DNA from: Azospirillum sp. TSO22-1
Lineage (GTDB): Bacteria; Pseudomonadota; Alphaproteobacteria; Azospirillales; Azospirillaceae
NCBI RefSeq assembly: GCF_003116015.1
Contig: NZ_LGQZ01000044.1
Span: 25,704-89,703 of the forward strand
Direction: 5' to 3'
DNA: 64,000 bases
In this document: positions 29,129 through 40,452 of the stretch, piece after piece
How the letters are laid out: the number at the start of each line of letters is the position of its first letter
How positions within the stretch are numbered: position 1 is the stretch's first letter
Program-made: the position numbers and the translations under genes
Notes under the pieces: generated by a model
What the model saw: the letters and a program-made list of their open reading frames with translations, nothing else
Told to the model about the DNA's origin: nothing
Databases searched by the model: none

Positions 29129-29953
29129 ATGTCGTACGAGCCGCGCGGGTACGCGACCGACACCGAGGGGCACAAGGTGCCGCTGCATGGGCCGGAGGCC
29201 TTCGAGGGACTGCGCCGCGCCGGGCGTCTGGCCTCTGGGACGCTGGACTTCATCACCGCGCACGTGACGCCGGGCGTGACCACCGGGGCGCTCGACAAGC
29301 TCATCGAGACGTTCATGCGCGACCACGGCGCCATCCCGGCGACCATCGGCTACAAGGGCTACCGGCACGCCAGCTGCATCTCGCCGAACCACGTCGTCAA
29401 CCACGGCATCCCCAGCGACGACAAGCGGCTGGCGGACGGCGACATCGTCAACATCGACGTGACGGTGATCCTCGACGGCTGGTACGGCGACAACAGCCGC
29501 ATGTACTTCGTCGGCGAGAAGATCGGCGTGAAGGCGCGCAAGCTGGTGGACCTCACCTACGAGGCCATGATGGCGGGCATCGCGGCGGCCAGGCCCGGCA
29601 ACACGCTGGGCGACGTCGGTCACGCCATCCAGACGCTGGCCGAGGCGAACCGCTTCTCGGTGGTGCGCGAGTTCGGCGGGCACGGCATCGGCCGTATCTT
29701 CCACGACGCGCCGCACGTCGACCATTTCGGCCGGCCGGGGCAGGGGATGACGCTGGTCCCCGGCATGGTCTTCACCATCGAGCCGATGCTGAACGCCGGC
29801 AAGCCGGACGTGAAGATCCTGTCCGACGGCTGGACCACGGTGACCCGCGACCGCTCGCTGTCGGCGCAGTTCGAACATCAGGTCGGCATCACCGAGGACG
29901 GGTGCGAGATCTTCACCCTCTCGCCCGCCGGCCACACCAAGCCGCCCTACTGA
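29129..29953 (+). CDS. map: Type I methionine aminopeptidase
   Basis: Removes the initiator Met from nascent proteins. 274 residues. All five metal ligands are visible: Asp in NIDVTVILDGWYGDNSR (two), His in GGHGIGRIFH, Glu in FTIEPML and Glu in QFEHQVGITEDG. There is no N-terminal zinc-finger extension. Start ATG at 29129 with an AAGGAAGGG site. It is divergent from radA and followed 14 bases later by two Nudix genes, likely one transcript. Confidence 0.96.
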   Translation: MSYEPRGYATDTEGHKVPLHGPEAFEGLRRAGRLASGTLDFITAHVTPGVTTGALDKLIETFMRDHGAIPATIGYKGYRHASCISPNHVVNHGIPSDDKRLADGDIVNIDVTVILDGWYGDNSRMYFVGEKIGVKARKLVDLTYEAMMAGIAAARPGNTLGDVGHAIQTLAEANRFSVVREFGGHGIGRIFHDAPHVDHFGRPGQGMTLVPGMVFTIEPMLNAGKPDVKILSDGWTTVTRDRSLSAQFEHQVGITEDGCEIFTLSPAGHTKPPY

Positions 29954-29967
29954 CGGAGACACCCCGC

Positions 29968-30549
29968 ATGCCCAAGGACCTCAAGCCCTGGCGGGTCGCC
30001 GCCAGCCGCGACCTGCTGGACGCCTCGCCCTTCCTCAAGGTGCGGGTGGAGAGCATCGAGCTGCCGGACGGCCGGCGGATCGACGACTACTACCAGCTCG
30101 AGATGCCGTCCTTCGCCTGCATCTTCGCCGAGACCGAGGACGGTCGGGTCATCACCTACCGCCAGTACCGGCACGGGCCGCGCTGCATCACCCTGGCCTT
30201 CCCCGGCGGCCACCTGGACCCCGGCGAGGATCCGCTGGAGGCCGCCAAGCGCGAACTGCTGGAGGAAACCGGCTACGAGGGCGCCGCGTGGCAGGATCTC
30301 GGCGGCTACATGGTCAATTCCAACCAGGGCGGGGCGGTGTCGCACATGTTCCGCGCCACCGGCTGCCGCAAGGTGGCCGAGCCCGACGCCGACGACCTGG
30401 AGGAGAGCGAGATCCTGCTCCTCACGCGGGCGGAACTGACGGCGGCGGCCGGGCGGGGCGAGTTCGCGCTGCTGACGCAGATCGCGCTGTTCGCCATGGT
30501 GACGAACCAGGACCTCGTCCGCTCCTTCGCCGCGGGGAACGCCGGATGA
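29968..30549 (+). CDS. Nudix hydrolase, copy 1
   Basis: 193 residues. The complete Nudix box reads GHLDPGEDPLEAAKRELLEETGY with the metal-binding REx2EE core. The N-terminal half (KPWRVAASRDLLDASPFLKV) resembles ADP-ribose pyrophosphatase-type Nudix proteins, but substrate choice cannot be decided. Downstream paralogue starts within its stop codon (ATGA), so the two are coupled and probably work as a pair or as heterodimer; this is inference. Confidence 0.88.
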   Translation: MPKDLKPWRVAASRDLLDASPFLKVRVESIELPDGRRIDDYYQLEMPSFACIFAETEDGRVITYRQYRHGPRCITLAFPGGHLDPGEDPLEAAKRELLEETGYEGAAWQDLGGYMVNSNQGGAVSHMFRATGCRKVAEPDADDLEESEILLLTRAELTAAAGRGEFALLTQIALFAMVTNQDLVRSFAAGNAG

Positions 30550-31121
30550 CGGCCCCCCTGGAGCCCTGGCGGGTGCTCGACAGCCGCGACGCCTACGACG
30601 CGGAGCCCTGGCTGAAGATCCGCATCGAGACGCTGGAACTGCCCGATGGCCGCCGGGTCGAGTTCCACCAGGTCGACCAGCAGGACTTCATCATCATCTT
30701 CGCCGAGACGGCGGACGGACGCGCCCTGCTGCTGCGCCAGTACAAGCATGGCGCCCGTCGCGTCAGCCTGACCTTCCCCGCCGGCGCGGTGGACTCCGGC
30801 GAGGATCCGCTGGACGCCGCCAAGCGCGAACTGCTGGAGGAGACCGGCTACGTTTCCGACGAATGGATCGGGTTCGGCGACTATGTCATGCAGGGCAACC
30901 AGCGCGGCTGCGTCGCCCACATGTTCCAGGCCAGGGGGTGCCGCAAGGTGGCCGAGGCGGACTCCGGCGATCTGGAGGAGATGCGGCTCGAACTGCTCAC
31001 CCGCGAGGAACTGGTCGCCGCCGCGGCGAACGGCGAGTTCGCCATCATATCGTCGCTGTGCATGCTGACGCTGGCGCTGCAGCCGGAGTTGGCCAGGGCG
31101 CTGGGCCGGCCGGTGGGGTGA
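30546..31121 (+). CDS. Nudix hydrolase, copy 2
   Basis: 191 residues, a clear tandem paralogue of the upstream gene: the same PWRVLDSRD beginning, Nudix box GAVDSGEDPLDAAKRELLEETGY and C-terminal RGCRKVAEADSGDLEEM. Catalytic residues are intact in both copies, so neither is obviously a pseudo-enzyme. It ends four bases before the convergent mlaF gene. Likely a nucleoside-diphosphate-sugar or ADP-ribose hydrolase. Confidence 0.88.
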   Translation: MTAPLEPWRVLDSRDAYDAEPWLKIRIETLELPDGRRVEFHQVDQQDFIIIFAETADGRALLLRQYKHGARRVSLTFPAGAVDSGEDPLDAAKRELLEETGYVSDEWIGFGDYVMQGNQRGCVAHMFQARGCRKVAEADSGDLEEMRLELLTREELVAAAANGEFAIISSLCMLTLALQPELARALGRPVG

Positions 31122-31125
31122 CCGC

Positions 31126-31902
31126 TTACAGCGCCCGGATCTGCATCTGGATCGGCCCTTCGGCGCGGCCGTGGACGAACTGGTCCACGTGGGCGTTGCC
31201 GGAGGCGTCGATGTCCCGGGCGTGGCCGGTCCAGATGATCCTGCCCTGATAGATCATCGCAATGCGGTCGGCGATCTTGCGGGCCGAGGCCATGTCGTGG
31301 GTGATGGTCACCGCGGTGGCGCCGAGGTCCTTCACGCACTTCACGATCAGCTCGTTGATCACGTCGGCCATGATCGGGTCGAGGCCGGTGGTCGGCTCGT
31401 CGAAGAAGATGATCTCCGGCTCGTCGGCGATGGCGCGGGCCAGCGCCACGCGCTTCTGCATGCCGCCCGACAGCTCGGCCGGGTACAGCTCGCCCACCTC
31501 CGGCGTCAGGCCGACGGCGCCGAGCTTGGCCATGGCGATGTCCTTGGCCTTGGGGCGCGGCATGTGCTCGCCCTGGATCAGGCCGAAGGCGACGTTCTCC
31601 CACACCCGGATGCTGTCGAACAGCGCCGCACCCTGGAACAGCATGCCGAACTTGTGCAGCAGCTTTTCCCGCTCGCGCGAGCCCAGGCGGGTGGTCTCTT
31701 CCCCGTCGACCCGGATCGAGCCCGTGTCCGGGTGCAGCAGGCCGAGGATGCACTTCAGCATCACCGACTTGCCGGTGCCGGAACCGCCGATCACCACCAG
31801 GGATTCGCCGCGGCCGACCTCCAGGTCGATGCCGTTCAGCACCACCTTGGGACCGAAGCGCTTGTGGACGTTGCGCAGGGCAATTTTGGGCGTGTCGGTC
31901 AT
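31126..31902 (-). CDS. mlaF: ABC transporter ATP-binding protein, MlaF-type
   Basis: 258 residues. Walker A GGSGTGKSVM, Q-loop (LFQGAALFDS), signature LSGGMQKRVALARAI and Walker B IIFFDEPTTGLDP are intact. The KSVMLKCILGLL and SGGMQKR forms are typical of the Mla/Ttg2 phospholipid (retrograde lipid transport) family. It overlaps the mlaE stop (ATGA). The MlaD, MlaC and MlaB partners are not in the window; in many alphaproteobacteria they are elsewhere or the substrate-binding protein follows. The ATPase drives lipid movement between the membranes. Confidence 0.9.
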   Translation of the reverse strand: MTDTPKIALRNVHKRFGPKVVLNGIDLEVGRGESLVVIGGSGTGKSVMLKCILGLLHPDTGSIRVDGEETTRLGSREREKLLHKFGMLFQGAALFDSIRVWENVAFGLIQGEHMPRPKAKDIAMAKLGAVGLTPEVGELYPAELSGGMQKRVALARAIADEPEIIFFDEPTTGLDPIMADVINELIVKCVKDLGATAVTITHDMASARKIADRIAMIYQGRIIWTGHARDIDASGNAHVDQFVHGRAEGPIQMQIRAL

Positions 31903-32675
31903 TTGGTCGAGAAGAACATTCCGGTGATCAGGTAGTTGAACACCAGGATCAGGATCGAGGCCGCCACCACCGCGTTGGTGGTCGCCTGACCGACGCCCTG
32001 GGCGCCGCCGCGCGACTTGTAGCCGAAATAGCAGCCCATCAGCGAGATGACGAAGCCGAACACCGCCGCCTTCACCAGGCCGGAGATCACGTCGACCGGC
32101 TCCAGGAACTGCCAGGTGCGGGTGATGTAGGAGGACGCGTTGAAATCCAGCCGGTAGACGCTGACCAGGAAGCCGCCGAACACGCCGATCACGTCGGCGA
32201 TCAGCACCAGCAGCGGCAGCATCGTCGTGCCGGCGATCAGGCGCGGCGCCACCAGGTATTTGAACGGGTTGGTGGACAGCGTCGAGAGCGCATCGATCTG
32301 CTCGGTCACCCGCATGGTGCCGATTTCCGCCGCCATGGCGGCGCCGATGCGCCCGGCCACCATCAGGCCGGCGAGCACCGGTCCCAGCTCGCGGGTCACC
32401 GACAGCACGACGACGGTGGCGATGGCGCCCTCCGCCTGGAAGCGCGAGAAGCCGGAATAGCTCTGCAGCGCCAGCACCATGCCGGTGAACAGCGCGGTCA
32501 GCCCGACCACCGGCAGCGAGTAGTAGCCGATGTCGATCATCTGCCGGATGATCTGGCGCGCGTACAGCGGCGGCCGGACGCAGTGCGAGACCGAGCGGCC
32601 GGTGAACATGGCGAGCTGCCCGGTCGCTTCCAGAAAGATCAGGAAGGTGCGGCCCGTCGCGGCGAGGAAATCCAT
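31899..32675 (-). CDS. mlaE: MlaE-type lipid ABC transporter permease
   Basis: 258 residues of the MlaE/YrbE permease family (DUF140). Five to six membrane helices; the conserved REIGPVLxGLMVAGRIGAAMAAEIGTM block appears here as RELGPVLAGLMVAGRIGAAMAAE, followed by TMRVTEQIDAL. It partners with the downstream ATPase. Its start overlaps the alr stop by one base, so the whole dnaB-alr-mlaE-mlaF row is tightly packed on the minus strand. Confidence 0.92.
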   Translation of the reverse strand: MDFLAATGRTFLIFLEATGQLAMFTGRSVSHCVRPPLYARQIIRQMIDIGYYSLPVVGLTALFTGMVLALQSYSGFSRFQAEGAIATVVVLSVTRELGPVLAGLMVAGRIGAAMAAEIGTMRVTEQIDALSTLSTNPFKYLVAPRLIAGTTMLPLLVLIADVIGVFGGFLVSVYRLDFNASSYITRTWQFLEPVDVISGLVKAAVFGFVISLMGCYFGYKSRGGAQGVGQATTNAVVAASILILVFNYLITGMFFSTK

Positions 32676-33779
32676 CAGGCGGTCCCGCCCACATGGACGC
32701 GGTGGTAGCGGCGCCCCAGCGAGGTGAGGATCTCGTAGCCGATGGTGCCGGCCTCCTCCGCCACGGTGTCGACCGGGCGGTTGGGGCCGATCAGCTCGAC
32801 CAGCGCGCCGGGCGCCACGGCGCCTTCGGGCAGTGCGGTTACGTCCACCGTGATCAGATCCATCGAAATCCGTCCGACCACCGGAGCCGGTATTCCGCCA
32901 ACGAACACGTGCCCGCGCCCGCTCAGCGTGCGCGGGTAGCCGTCGGCGTAACCCACTGCAATGGTTGCAACTTTGCCCTTCCCCGCGACGCGGTGGGTGG
33001 CACCGTAGCCAACGGTCATAGCCGTGTCAACGCTTCGGACCTGAAGAACCCGCGCGTCGAGGCGCACCGTCGGGCGCATCGGGTTCGCCGCGGCCGGCGT
33101 CGGGTTGACGCCGTACAGCGCGCAGCCGGGCCGGACGAGGTCGAAATGGTAGGCCGGCCCGAGGAAAACGCTTGAGGAATTGGCGAGGCTGGCCGGCGCC
33201 GCCGGCAGCCGGGCGAGCGCCATGCGGAAGCGGCCGAGCTGCTGCGCGTTCATCGGCGTGTCCGCCTCGGCGCAGGCGAGGTGCGTCATCCACAGCCGGA
33301 CACTCATGCCGGTCAGACGTTCCGGTTGCTCGATCAGGCAATCGAGTTCGTCCGGCCCCAGCCCGAGTCGGTTCATGCCGGTGTCGATGTGCACGACGGC
33401 CGGCCGCGCTTCGCCGCGTTCGCGGCAGAACGCCGTCCACGCCTCGATGTCGCCGAGGTGGTTGAGCACCGGCGTGACGCCGTGCGCGGCGAACTCCGCG
33501 GCGCTTCCGGGCGGCAGGCCGCCCAGCGACAGGACCTCCGCGTCGGCGGGAAGCACGGCGCGCAGCGCGATGGCCTCCTCGACCTGTGCCACCACGAAGG
33601 TCCGGCAACCGGCGGCGAACAGGGCAGGGGCGACGCGCGACGCGCCCAGCCCGTAGGCGTCGGCCTTGACCACCGCGGCGCAGCGCGCCGGGCCGCCGAC
33701 GCGGTCGCGCAGCAGCGTCCAGTTGGCGACGACGGCGTCGAGGTCGATGGTCAGCAGCGCCCCGGCGAAGGACGCGGGG

Positions 33780-33793
<14 letters not shown>
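32675..33793 (-). CDS. alr: Alanine racemase
   Basis: PLP enzyme making D-alanine for peptidoglycan, 372 residues. The cofactor Lys is in AVVKADAYGLG; the second catalytic Tyr is in the conserved TVGYGATHR region, and the GCALYGVNP block is present. The ATG at 33793 overlaps the dnaB gene end by 14 bases; ATG at 33802 is an alternative. The frame continues far upstream only as an antisense-type shadow of dnaB. Overlaps mlaE at its end. Confidence 0.95.
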
Positions 33794-35309
<1,516 letters not shown>

Positions 35310-35438
35310 GTCCGGCACTCTACCAAACGGCTGCGCCGGGGGCCTGTGCCAAGCGCGGAGGGCTCCCCGAAAAACCTGTGCACAACTTTCATCCCCATGT
35401 GCAGAAGAGCGGGGATAAACGCCCGAACGCCCCCAGAG

Positions 35439-36674
35439 TCAAGCGCTTGCGCGATTGCGCCGCGGGGCGTTCTCGGCAGCCGCGAGCGCACGTTCGGTCT
35501 CCAGCATGTAGCCTCGGGTCAGCGGCACCGCCCCGACGGCGCGCGCCATCTGGATCTGCATCACCATGTGCCCCTGGTAGCGGAAGGCGATCTCGGCGCC
35601 CGCCAGATAGAACTCCCACATGCGCACGAACCGCTCGTCGTAGAGCTTGGCCGCCTCCTCCCGCCGCGCCAGGAAGCGTTCGCGCCAGTGCCGCAAGGTC
35701 TCGGCGTAGTGCAGGCGCAGGACCTCCACGTCGGTGGTCCACAGCCCGGCGCGCTCGATGCGGGGGACCACCTCGGACAGCGCCGGAGAATAGCCGCCGG
35801 GAAAGATGTACTTGCGGAACCACGGGTTGGTCGTGCCCGGCCCCTCGCTGCGGCCGATGGAGTGCAGCAGCGCCACGCCGTCGTCGGCCAGCCGGTCGCG
35901 CACCGTGTCGAAGAAGGTGCGGTAGTGCGGCGCGCCGACATGCTCGAACATGCCGACCGAGACGATGCGGTCGAAGCGGCCGGTGACGGCGCGGTAGTCG
36001 CACAGCTCGAACCGCACGCGGTCGGACAGGCCGGCCGACTCGGCGCGCTCGCGGGCGACGGCCAGCTGCTCGGTGGACAGCGTGATGCCGGTGACCCGCA
36101 CCCCGGCGTGCTTCGCGAGATACAGCGCCATGCCGCCCCAGCCGCAGCCGACGTCCAGCACGTGGTGGCCGGGGTGCAGCAGCAGCTTGGCGGCGATGTG
36201 CCGCTTCTTGGCCAGCTGCGCCTCGTCCAGGCTCATGCCCGGCTCCGCGAAGTAGGCGCAGGAGTATTGCAGGTCGCGGTCGAGGAACAGCTCGTACAGC
36301 CGCCGCGACAGGTCGTAGTGGTGGGCGACGTTGCTGCGCGCGCGGCGCAGCGGGTTGTGCTGCTCGACGGAGCGCAGGAGCGGCGCCAGACGGTCGCGCA
36401 GCGGCCCGGTGAGGCCATCGACGGTCACGCCGTCGGACAGCAGCGCCAGCAGGTCGTACAGACCGCCGCCCTCGATGCTGAGGCGGCCGTCCATGTACGC
36501 CTCGCCGAAGCTCAGGCGCGGGGAGAGGACCAGTTGCCGGTGCAGCGCCGCGTCATACAGGTGCAGCGTGAGCGTCGGGGCGCCGGGGCCGATCCGGTGG
36601 GTTTTCCCCCGGGCGTCGACGAGCGTCAGGCCGCCGCGGGTCAGTGCGGCGTTCAGCAGGCGGGCGAAGAGCAT
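35439..36674 (-). CDS. cfa: Cyclopropane-fatty-acyl-phospholipid synthase
   Basis: SAM-dependent enzyme that adds a methylene bridge to unsaturated acyl chains of membrane lipids. 411 residues. The SAM motif is VLDVGCGWGGMALYLAKHAG, followed by GITLSTEQLA; NVAHHYDLS and QYSCAYF are conserved substrate-side blocks, and EHVG carries the catalytic-site Glu. The N-terminal domain is of normal length. The gene interrupts the otherwise conserved rplI-dnaB neighbourhood. Confidence 0.94.
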   Translation of the reverse strand: MLFARLLNAALTRGGLTLVDARGKTHRIGPGAPTLTLHLYDAALHRQLVLSPRLSFGEAYMDGRLSIEGGGLYDLLALLSDGVTVDGLTGPLRDRLAPLLRSVEQHNPLRRARSNVAHHYDLSRRLYELFLDRDLQYSCAYFAEPGMSLDEAQLAKKRHIAAKLLLHPGHHVLDVGCGWGGMALYLAKHAGVRVTGITLSTEQLAVARERAESAGLSDRVRFELCDYRAVTGRFDRIVSVGMFEHVGAPHYRTFFDTVRDRLADDGVALLHSIGRSEGPGTTNPWFRKYIFPGGYSPALSEVVPRIERAGLWTTDVEVLRLHYAETLRHWRERFLARREEAAKLYDERFVRMWEFYLAGAEIAFRYQGHMVMQIQMARAVGAVPLTRGYMLETERALAAAENAPRRNRASA

Positions 36675-36780
36675 GCCATCGTCTCCTCAGCCAAAGGCTG
36701 GGATGGGCGATGGCCTTAGGGTAGAGCGCGTTCGGCGAGGGAGAATGACTCTTTCGCCATACCCTGGTCCGCGCATACGG

Positions 36781-36813
36781 AAAACCGCCCGGCCCCCTTG
36801 CGGGAGCGGGCGG
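36781..36813 (-). terminator. Intrinsic terminator of the rpsF-rpsR-rplI operon
   Basis: On the minus strand CCGCCCGCTCCC pairs with GGGGG-CCGGGCGG around a GCAA tetraloop, followed by TTTT. It lies 34 bases after the rplI stop. Good stem with a loop of GNRA type. Confidence 0.75.
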
Positions 36814-36846
36814 CGTCCGGACGAGCGTGACGGGAGGGGAGGAGGA

Positions 36847-37404
36847 TCAGGCCTCCTCGGCCTCGCCCTCGGTCGTGGTCTCGGCCTCTTCCTCGTCCTC
36901 ATCGATGAGGTCGGCCGCGGTCACCATGGCGCCGCGCTGCGCCTGCAGCCCGGCCTCTTCGGCCGAACGGGCGACGTTCACGGTCACGTTCTGGCTGACC
37001 TCCGGATGCAGCACGATGCGCACCGGGAACAGGCCCAGCGTCTTGATCGGCTGGTCGATGGCGACCTGGCTGCGCTCGATCTTCACGCCGGCGGCGGTGA
37101 CCGCGTCGGCGATGTCGCGGTTCGACACCGAACCGTACAGCACGCCGGTCTCACCCGCCTGGCGGATGACGACGACCGACAGGCCGTTCAGCTTCGGCGC
37201 GATGGCCTCGGCGTCCTTGCGGCGCTCAAGGTTCATCGCCTCGAGGTGCACGCGCTGCTTCTCGAAGTGCTCCAGGTTCGCCTTGGTGGCGCGCATGGCC
37301 TTCTTCAGCGGCAGCAGGTAGTTGCGGGCGAAGCCGGGCTTGACCTTGACGACCTGGCCCATCTGGCCGAGCTTCTCGACCCGCTCCAACAGAATAACTT
37401 CCAT
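36847..37404 (-). CDS. rplI: 50S ribosomal protein L9
   Basis: 185 residues. The N-terminal L9 signature [32 protein letters not shown] is present, with the long connecting helix and a C-terminal domain containing [16 protein letters not shown]. The C-terminus carries an acidic Glu-rich extension not found in E. coli L9 but frequent in alphaproteobacteria. Start overlaps the stop of the upstream DUF2232 gene by one base. Confidence 0.97.
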   Translation of the reverse strand: MEVILLERVEKLGQMGQVVKVKPGFARNYLLPLKKAMRATKANLEHFEKQRVHLEAMNLERRKDAEAIAPKLNGLSVVVIRQAGETGVLYGSVSNRDIADAVTAAGVKIERSQVAIDQPIKTLGLFPVRIVLHPEVSQNVTVNVARSAEEAGLQAQRGAMVTAADLIDEDEEEAETTTEGEAEEA

Positions 37405-38345
37405 CACTCGTCCTCCTGATCGGGGCCGACGCGCGCCCAGCGGCGCCGCAGCCCAATCCATTGCTCGATCACGCCCAGGCCGACCATCAGCAGGAGCGGC
37501 CAACCGAAGAGAAACAGGAACAGGTAGAACCCGACGAGGAGCGCCACCTTGGCCGACTGGCGGTTGGCGAAGGCGTGCACCACCGACAGGCCGGCCAGAC
37601 CGAACGGCAGCGACAGCACCAGCGCCACGTTGAGCGCCAGGAAGTCCAGACCGTCCGGCAGCACCGCCGCCGCGGCCGATGCGCCCGCGAACGCCAGCAC
37701 CACCCACCCCGGCAGCTCCATCGCGACCAGCCGCATCGGCGGACGCCGATTGCGGTGGAACCGCATCAGGAGCCCCTGCGCCAGGGCCGCGTTGACGATC
37801 GTCATGACCAGCCATGAGACCACCACGAAGCCCGGCATCGCCGGAGCCAGCCAGAACGCTTCGGGCGGCGGGGGTGCGTCCCCCGGCGCGCCGAGCTGCC
37901 GGGCCATGCCCTGCAGCGTCCGGCGCACCACGCCCTCGAGCCCGCCCGGTTCCCCCAACGCCAGCAGCACGGCGACGAAGAACGCCACCAGCCCCAGGCC
38001 GGTCAACCCGAGCAGGAGCAGCCCTGGCGGGTACCACTCCACATCCCCCTTCGCCGTGCTCCGGGCCAGCAGCGCCTGGCGGGCCACGAAGGCCGCCGGC
38101 ACCGCGCCGGTCACGACATAGCCCAGCGGCCCCAGAAGGCCGCCCGTGGCGCTGAGCACCAGCACCGCCGCCAGCCCTCCCGCGATCAGCGTGGCCGGAA
38201 CACCGAACCACAGGCCGACCAGGAACAGCGGCAGCGGGGCGAGGTAGCCGAGGATCAGCGCACCGACGCCGGCGAACAACACCGACACGTACAGGAGCGC
38301 GCTGACCGCACCGCCCCCCAGGGCGACCAACATGGCCGTGGGCAT
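37404..38345 (-). CDS. DUF2232 family integral membrane protein
   Basis: 313 residues with about eight hydrophobic helices (for example [20 protein letters not shown] and [19 protein letters not shown]). Proteins of this DUF2232 (YybS-like) type sit between rpsR and rplI in many alphaproteobacteria; the function is not known. Distant resemblance to ECF-transporter S components has been noted for the wider family, but this is not established here. It overlaps rplI by one base and follows rpsR by 33 bases. Confidence 0.85.
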   Translation of the reverse strand: MPTAMLVALGGGAVSALLYVSVLFAGVGALILGYLAPLPLFLVGLWFGVPATLIAGGLAAVLVLSATGGLLGPLGYVVTGAVPAAFVARQALLARSTAKGDVEWYPPGLLLLGLTGLGLVAFFVAVLLALGEPGGLEGVVRRTLQGMARQLGAPGDAPPPPEAFWLAPAMPGFVVVSWLVMTIVNAALAQGLLMRFHRNRRPPMRLVAMELPGWVVLAFAGASAAAAVLPDGLDFLALNVALVLSLPFGLAGLSVVHAFANRQSAKVALLVGFYLFLFLFGWPLLLMVGLGVIEQWIGLRRRWARVGPDQEDE

Positions 38346-38378
38346 GGGGGTTTCCTATCCTCAACGGCCCTTGCGGGC

Positions 38379-38651
38379 TTACTTCACCACGTACGGCAGG
38401 AGCGCCAGGAACCGGGCGCGCTTGATGGCGCGGGCCAGCTCACGCTGCTTCTTCGTGGAGACCGCGGTGATGCGGCTCGGCACGATCTTGCCGCGCTCCG
38501 AGATGAAGCGGGACAGGAGCTTGACGTCCTTGTAGTCGATCGCCGGGGCGTTCGCGCCCGAGAACGGGCAGGTCTTGCGGCGGCGGAAGAACGGGCGGCG
38601 CGCGCCGCCACCCGAACGCGGGGCGGCGCCCGTGGTCTGCTTGTCGCTCAT
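38379..38651 (-). CDS. rpsR: 30S ribosomal protein S18
   Basis: 90 residues. The conserved core [23 protein letters not shown] and [22 protein letters not shown] is fully present. The N-terminal 25 residues are Gly/Arg-rich. It overlaps the stop of rpsF, with which it forms the S6:S18 heterodimer in the ribosome. Confidence 0.98.
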   Translation of the reverse strand: MSDKQTTGAAPRSGGGARRPFFRRRKTCPFSGANAPAIDYKDVKLLSRFISERGKIVPSRITAVSTKKQRELARAIKRARFLALLPYVVK

Positions 38652-39091
38652 CAGGCGATCTCCCCTTCAGCGGCCGGAGCCTGCTCGGAACGGCGGGGCG
38701 GGCGGGGCCCGCGGTCATCGAAGCGGCGCGGGCCGCGGTCGCCGCGGTCACCACGCTCGCCGCGCTCGCCGCGGCTCTGCATCATCGCGGACGGGTTGGC
38801 GTCCAGCGCATCGACGCGCACGGTCATGTACCGCAGCACGTCCTCGTTGATGCTCATGTTGCGCTCCATCTCGAGCACGGCGGCGGCCGGCGAGTCGAGA
38901 TTGAAGAGCACGTAATGGCCCTTGCGGTTCTTCTTGATCTTGTAGGTGAGCGTCTTCAGGCCCCAGTGCTCGGTCTTGGTGACCTGGCCGCCGTTGTCAC
39001 GGATGATCTGGGCGAACTGCTCGGCGAGAGCCTCGGCCTGGGCGGCCGAGATGTCCTGGCGTGCGATCAGCACGCTTTCGTACAAAGCCAT
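38651..39091 (-). CDS. rpsF: 30S ribosomal protein S6
   Basis: 146 residues from the ATG at 39091 (GGGGAG site upstream); an upstream in-frame codon at 39103 is less likely. [20 protein letters not shown] is the normal S6 start. The C-terminal 40 residues are an Arg/Gly/Asp-rich low-complexity tail ([11 protein letters not shown]), longer than E. coli S6. First gene of rpsF-rpsR-DUF2232-rplI; its 5' leader may bind S6:S18 for autoregulation, but no specific structure could be assigned. Confidence 0.97.
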   Translation of the reverse strand: MALYESVLIARQDISAAQAEALAEQFAQIIRDNGGQVTKTEHWGLKTLTYKIKKNRKGHYVLFNLDSPAAAVLEMERNMSINEDVLRYMTVRVDALDANPSAMMQSRGERGERGDRGDRGPRRFDDRGPRPPRRSEQAPAAEGEIA

Positions 39092-39338
39092 ATGACTCCC
39101 CATGGCTGTTCATGGTCCGGCGCTGCTTCCGTCTCCACCCTGGAGTCGGGCCAGCCGCCCGGGCCTAGCCGACGCGCATCGCACGCCGGCAAGGAGTTAT
39201 GAAGCGCGGCAGTATGCACATCCCGGCGCGCGGAGCAAGCGGAGATGCGCATCCACGTTCAGGATATCGAAAGTATTACCGGGACGGGGACGAGTCCACT
39301 AGGATGCCGCCGCCTCACGCCCCACCGGTACCGTGCCT

Positions 39339-40448
39339 ATGCCCACCGAACTGACCATCGTCGTCCCCACCCTGAACGAGGCGGGCAACATCGTCGCCCT
39401 CGCCGATGCGCTGGAGCGCGCGCTTCAGGGCGTGGCGTGGGACGTCATCTTCGTCGATGACGATTCGACCGACGGCACCGGCGAGGTGCTGCGCGCCCTG
39501 TCGCAGCAGCGCCCACACGTCCGCTATCTGCGCCGCGTCGGCCGGCGCGGCCTGTCGTCGGCGTGCATCGAGGGCATGCTGGCCACCCCGGCACCGGTGA
39601 TCGCGGTGATGGACGCCGATCTGCAGCACGACGAGACCCTGCTGCCGGAGATGCTGCGCCGCCTGCGCGAAAGGCACCTCGACATCGTCGTCGCCAGCCG
39701 CTTCGCCGAGGGGGGCAGCGCGCAGGGCCTGTCCTCGGCGTCGCGCGAGCGGATGAGCCGGCTCGGCAACCGGCTGTGCCGCATGGTGATGAAGGCGGAC
39801 GTGTCCGACCCGCTCAGCGGCTTCTTCATGCTGCGGCGCGAGCTGGTGGACGAGGTGGTGCATTCCCTGTCCGGCAAGGGGTTCAAGATCCTGCTGGACA
39901 TCTTCGCCTCGGCGCGCCGGCCGCTGGCGTTCGACGAGGTGGGGATGGTGTTCCGCCAGCGCCACGCCGGCGACAGCAAGCTCGACACCCTCATCATCCT
40001 GGAGTTCGCCATCCTGCTGGCCGACAAGGCGGTGGGGAAGGTGGTGCCGATCCGATTCGTGCTGTTCGTCATGGTCGGGCTGCTCGGCATGGCGCTGCAC
40101 CTGCTGCTGCTCAGCGCCTTCTTCCGCGGCGCCGCCATGCCGTTCCTGCCGGCGCAGACGCTGGCGACGGCGGGGGCGATGCTGGTGAACTTCACGCTCG
40201 ACAACCGCTTCACCTACCGCGACCGGCGCCTGAAGGGGCGGGAGTTCCTGCGCGGGCTGGCGCTGTTCTTCGTGGCGTGCAGCATCGGCGCGCTGGTGAA
40301 CTTCCAGATGGCCGAGTTCCTCTACCAGGGCGGCACGCCCTGGCCGATCGCCGGGCTGCTCGGCGCCGTCATCGGCGCGGTGTGGAACTTCGGCGTCAAC
40401 TCCACGGTGACCTGGCGCCGCAAGGGGCCGGACGCGCTGAGCGCCTGA
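39339..40448 (+). CDS. Fused family 2 glycosyltransferase and GtrA-like flippase
   Basis: 371 residues. Residues 1-220 form a dolichol-phosphate-mannose-synthase-like GT-A domain with VVPTLNEAGNI, VDDDSTDGTG and the DxD segment MDADLQHDE. Residues about 225-365 are a GtrA domain with four membrane helices. The first domain would transfer a sugar to undecaprenyl phosphate; the second would flip or carry it across the membrane. GTG at 39333 is an alternative start. It is followed by a GT39-like gene, which could use the lipid-linked sugar to modify a glycan or lipid A. Confidence 0.9.
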   Translation: MPTELTIVVPTLNEAGNIVALADALERALQGVAWDVIFVDDDSTDGTGEVLRALSQQRPHVRYLRRVGRRGLSSACIEGMLATPAPVIAVMDADLQHDETLLPEMLRRLRERHLDIVVASRFAEGGSAQGLSSASRERMSRLGNRLCRMVMKADVSDPLSGFFMLRRELVDEVVHSLSGKGFKILLDIFASARRPLAFDEVGMVFRQRHAGDSKLDTLIILEFAILLADKAVGKVVPIRFVLFVMVGLLGMALHLLLLSAFFRGAAMPFLPAQTLATAGAMLVNFTLDNRFTYRDRRLKGREFLRGLALFFVACSIGALVNFQMAEFLYQGGTPWPIAGLLGAVIGAVWNFGVNSTVTWRRKGPDALSA

Positions 40449-40452
40449 CGTG

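Noticed and set aside
35319..35438. DnaA-box-like TTGTGCACA near dnaB as a replication origin
   Set aside because: Single weak match with two mismatches, no cluster of boxes and no A+T-rich unwinding element.
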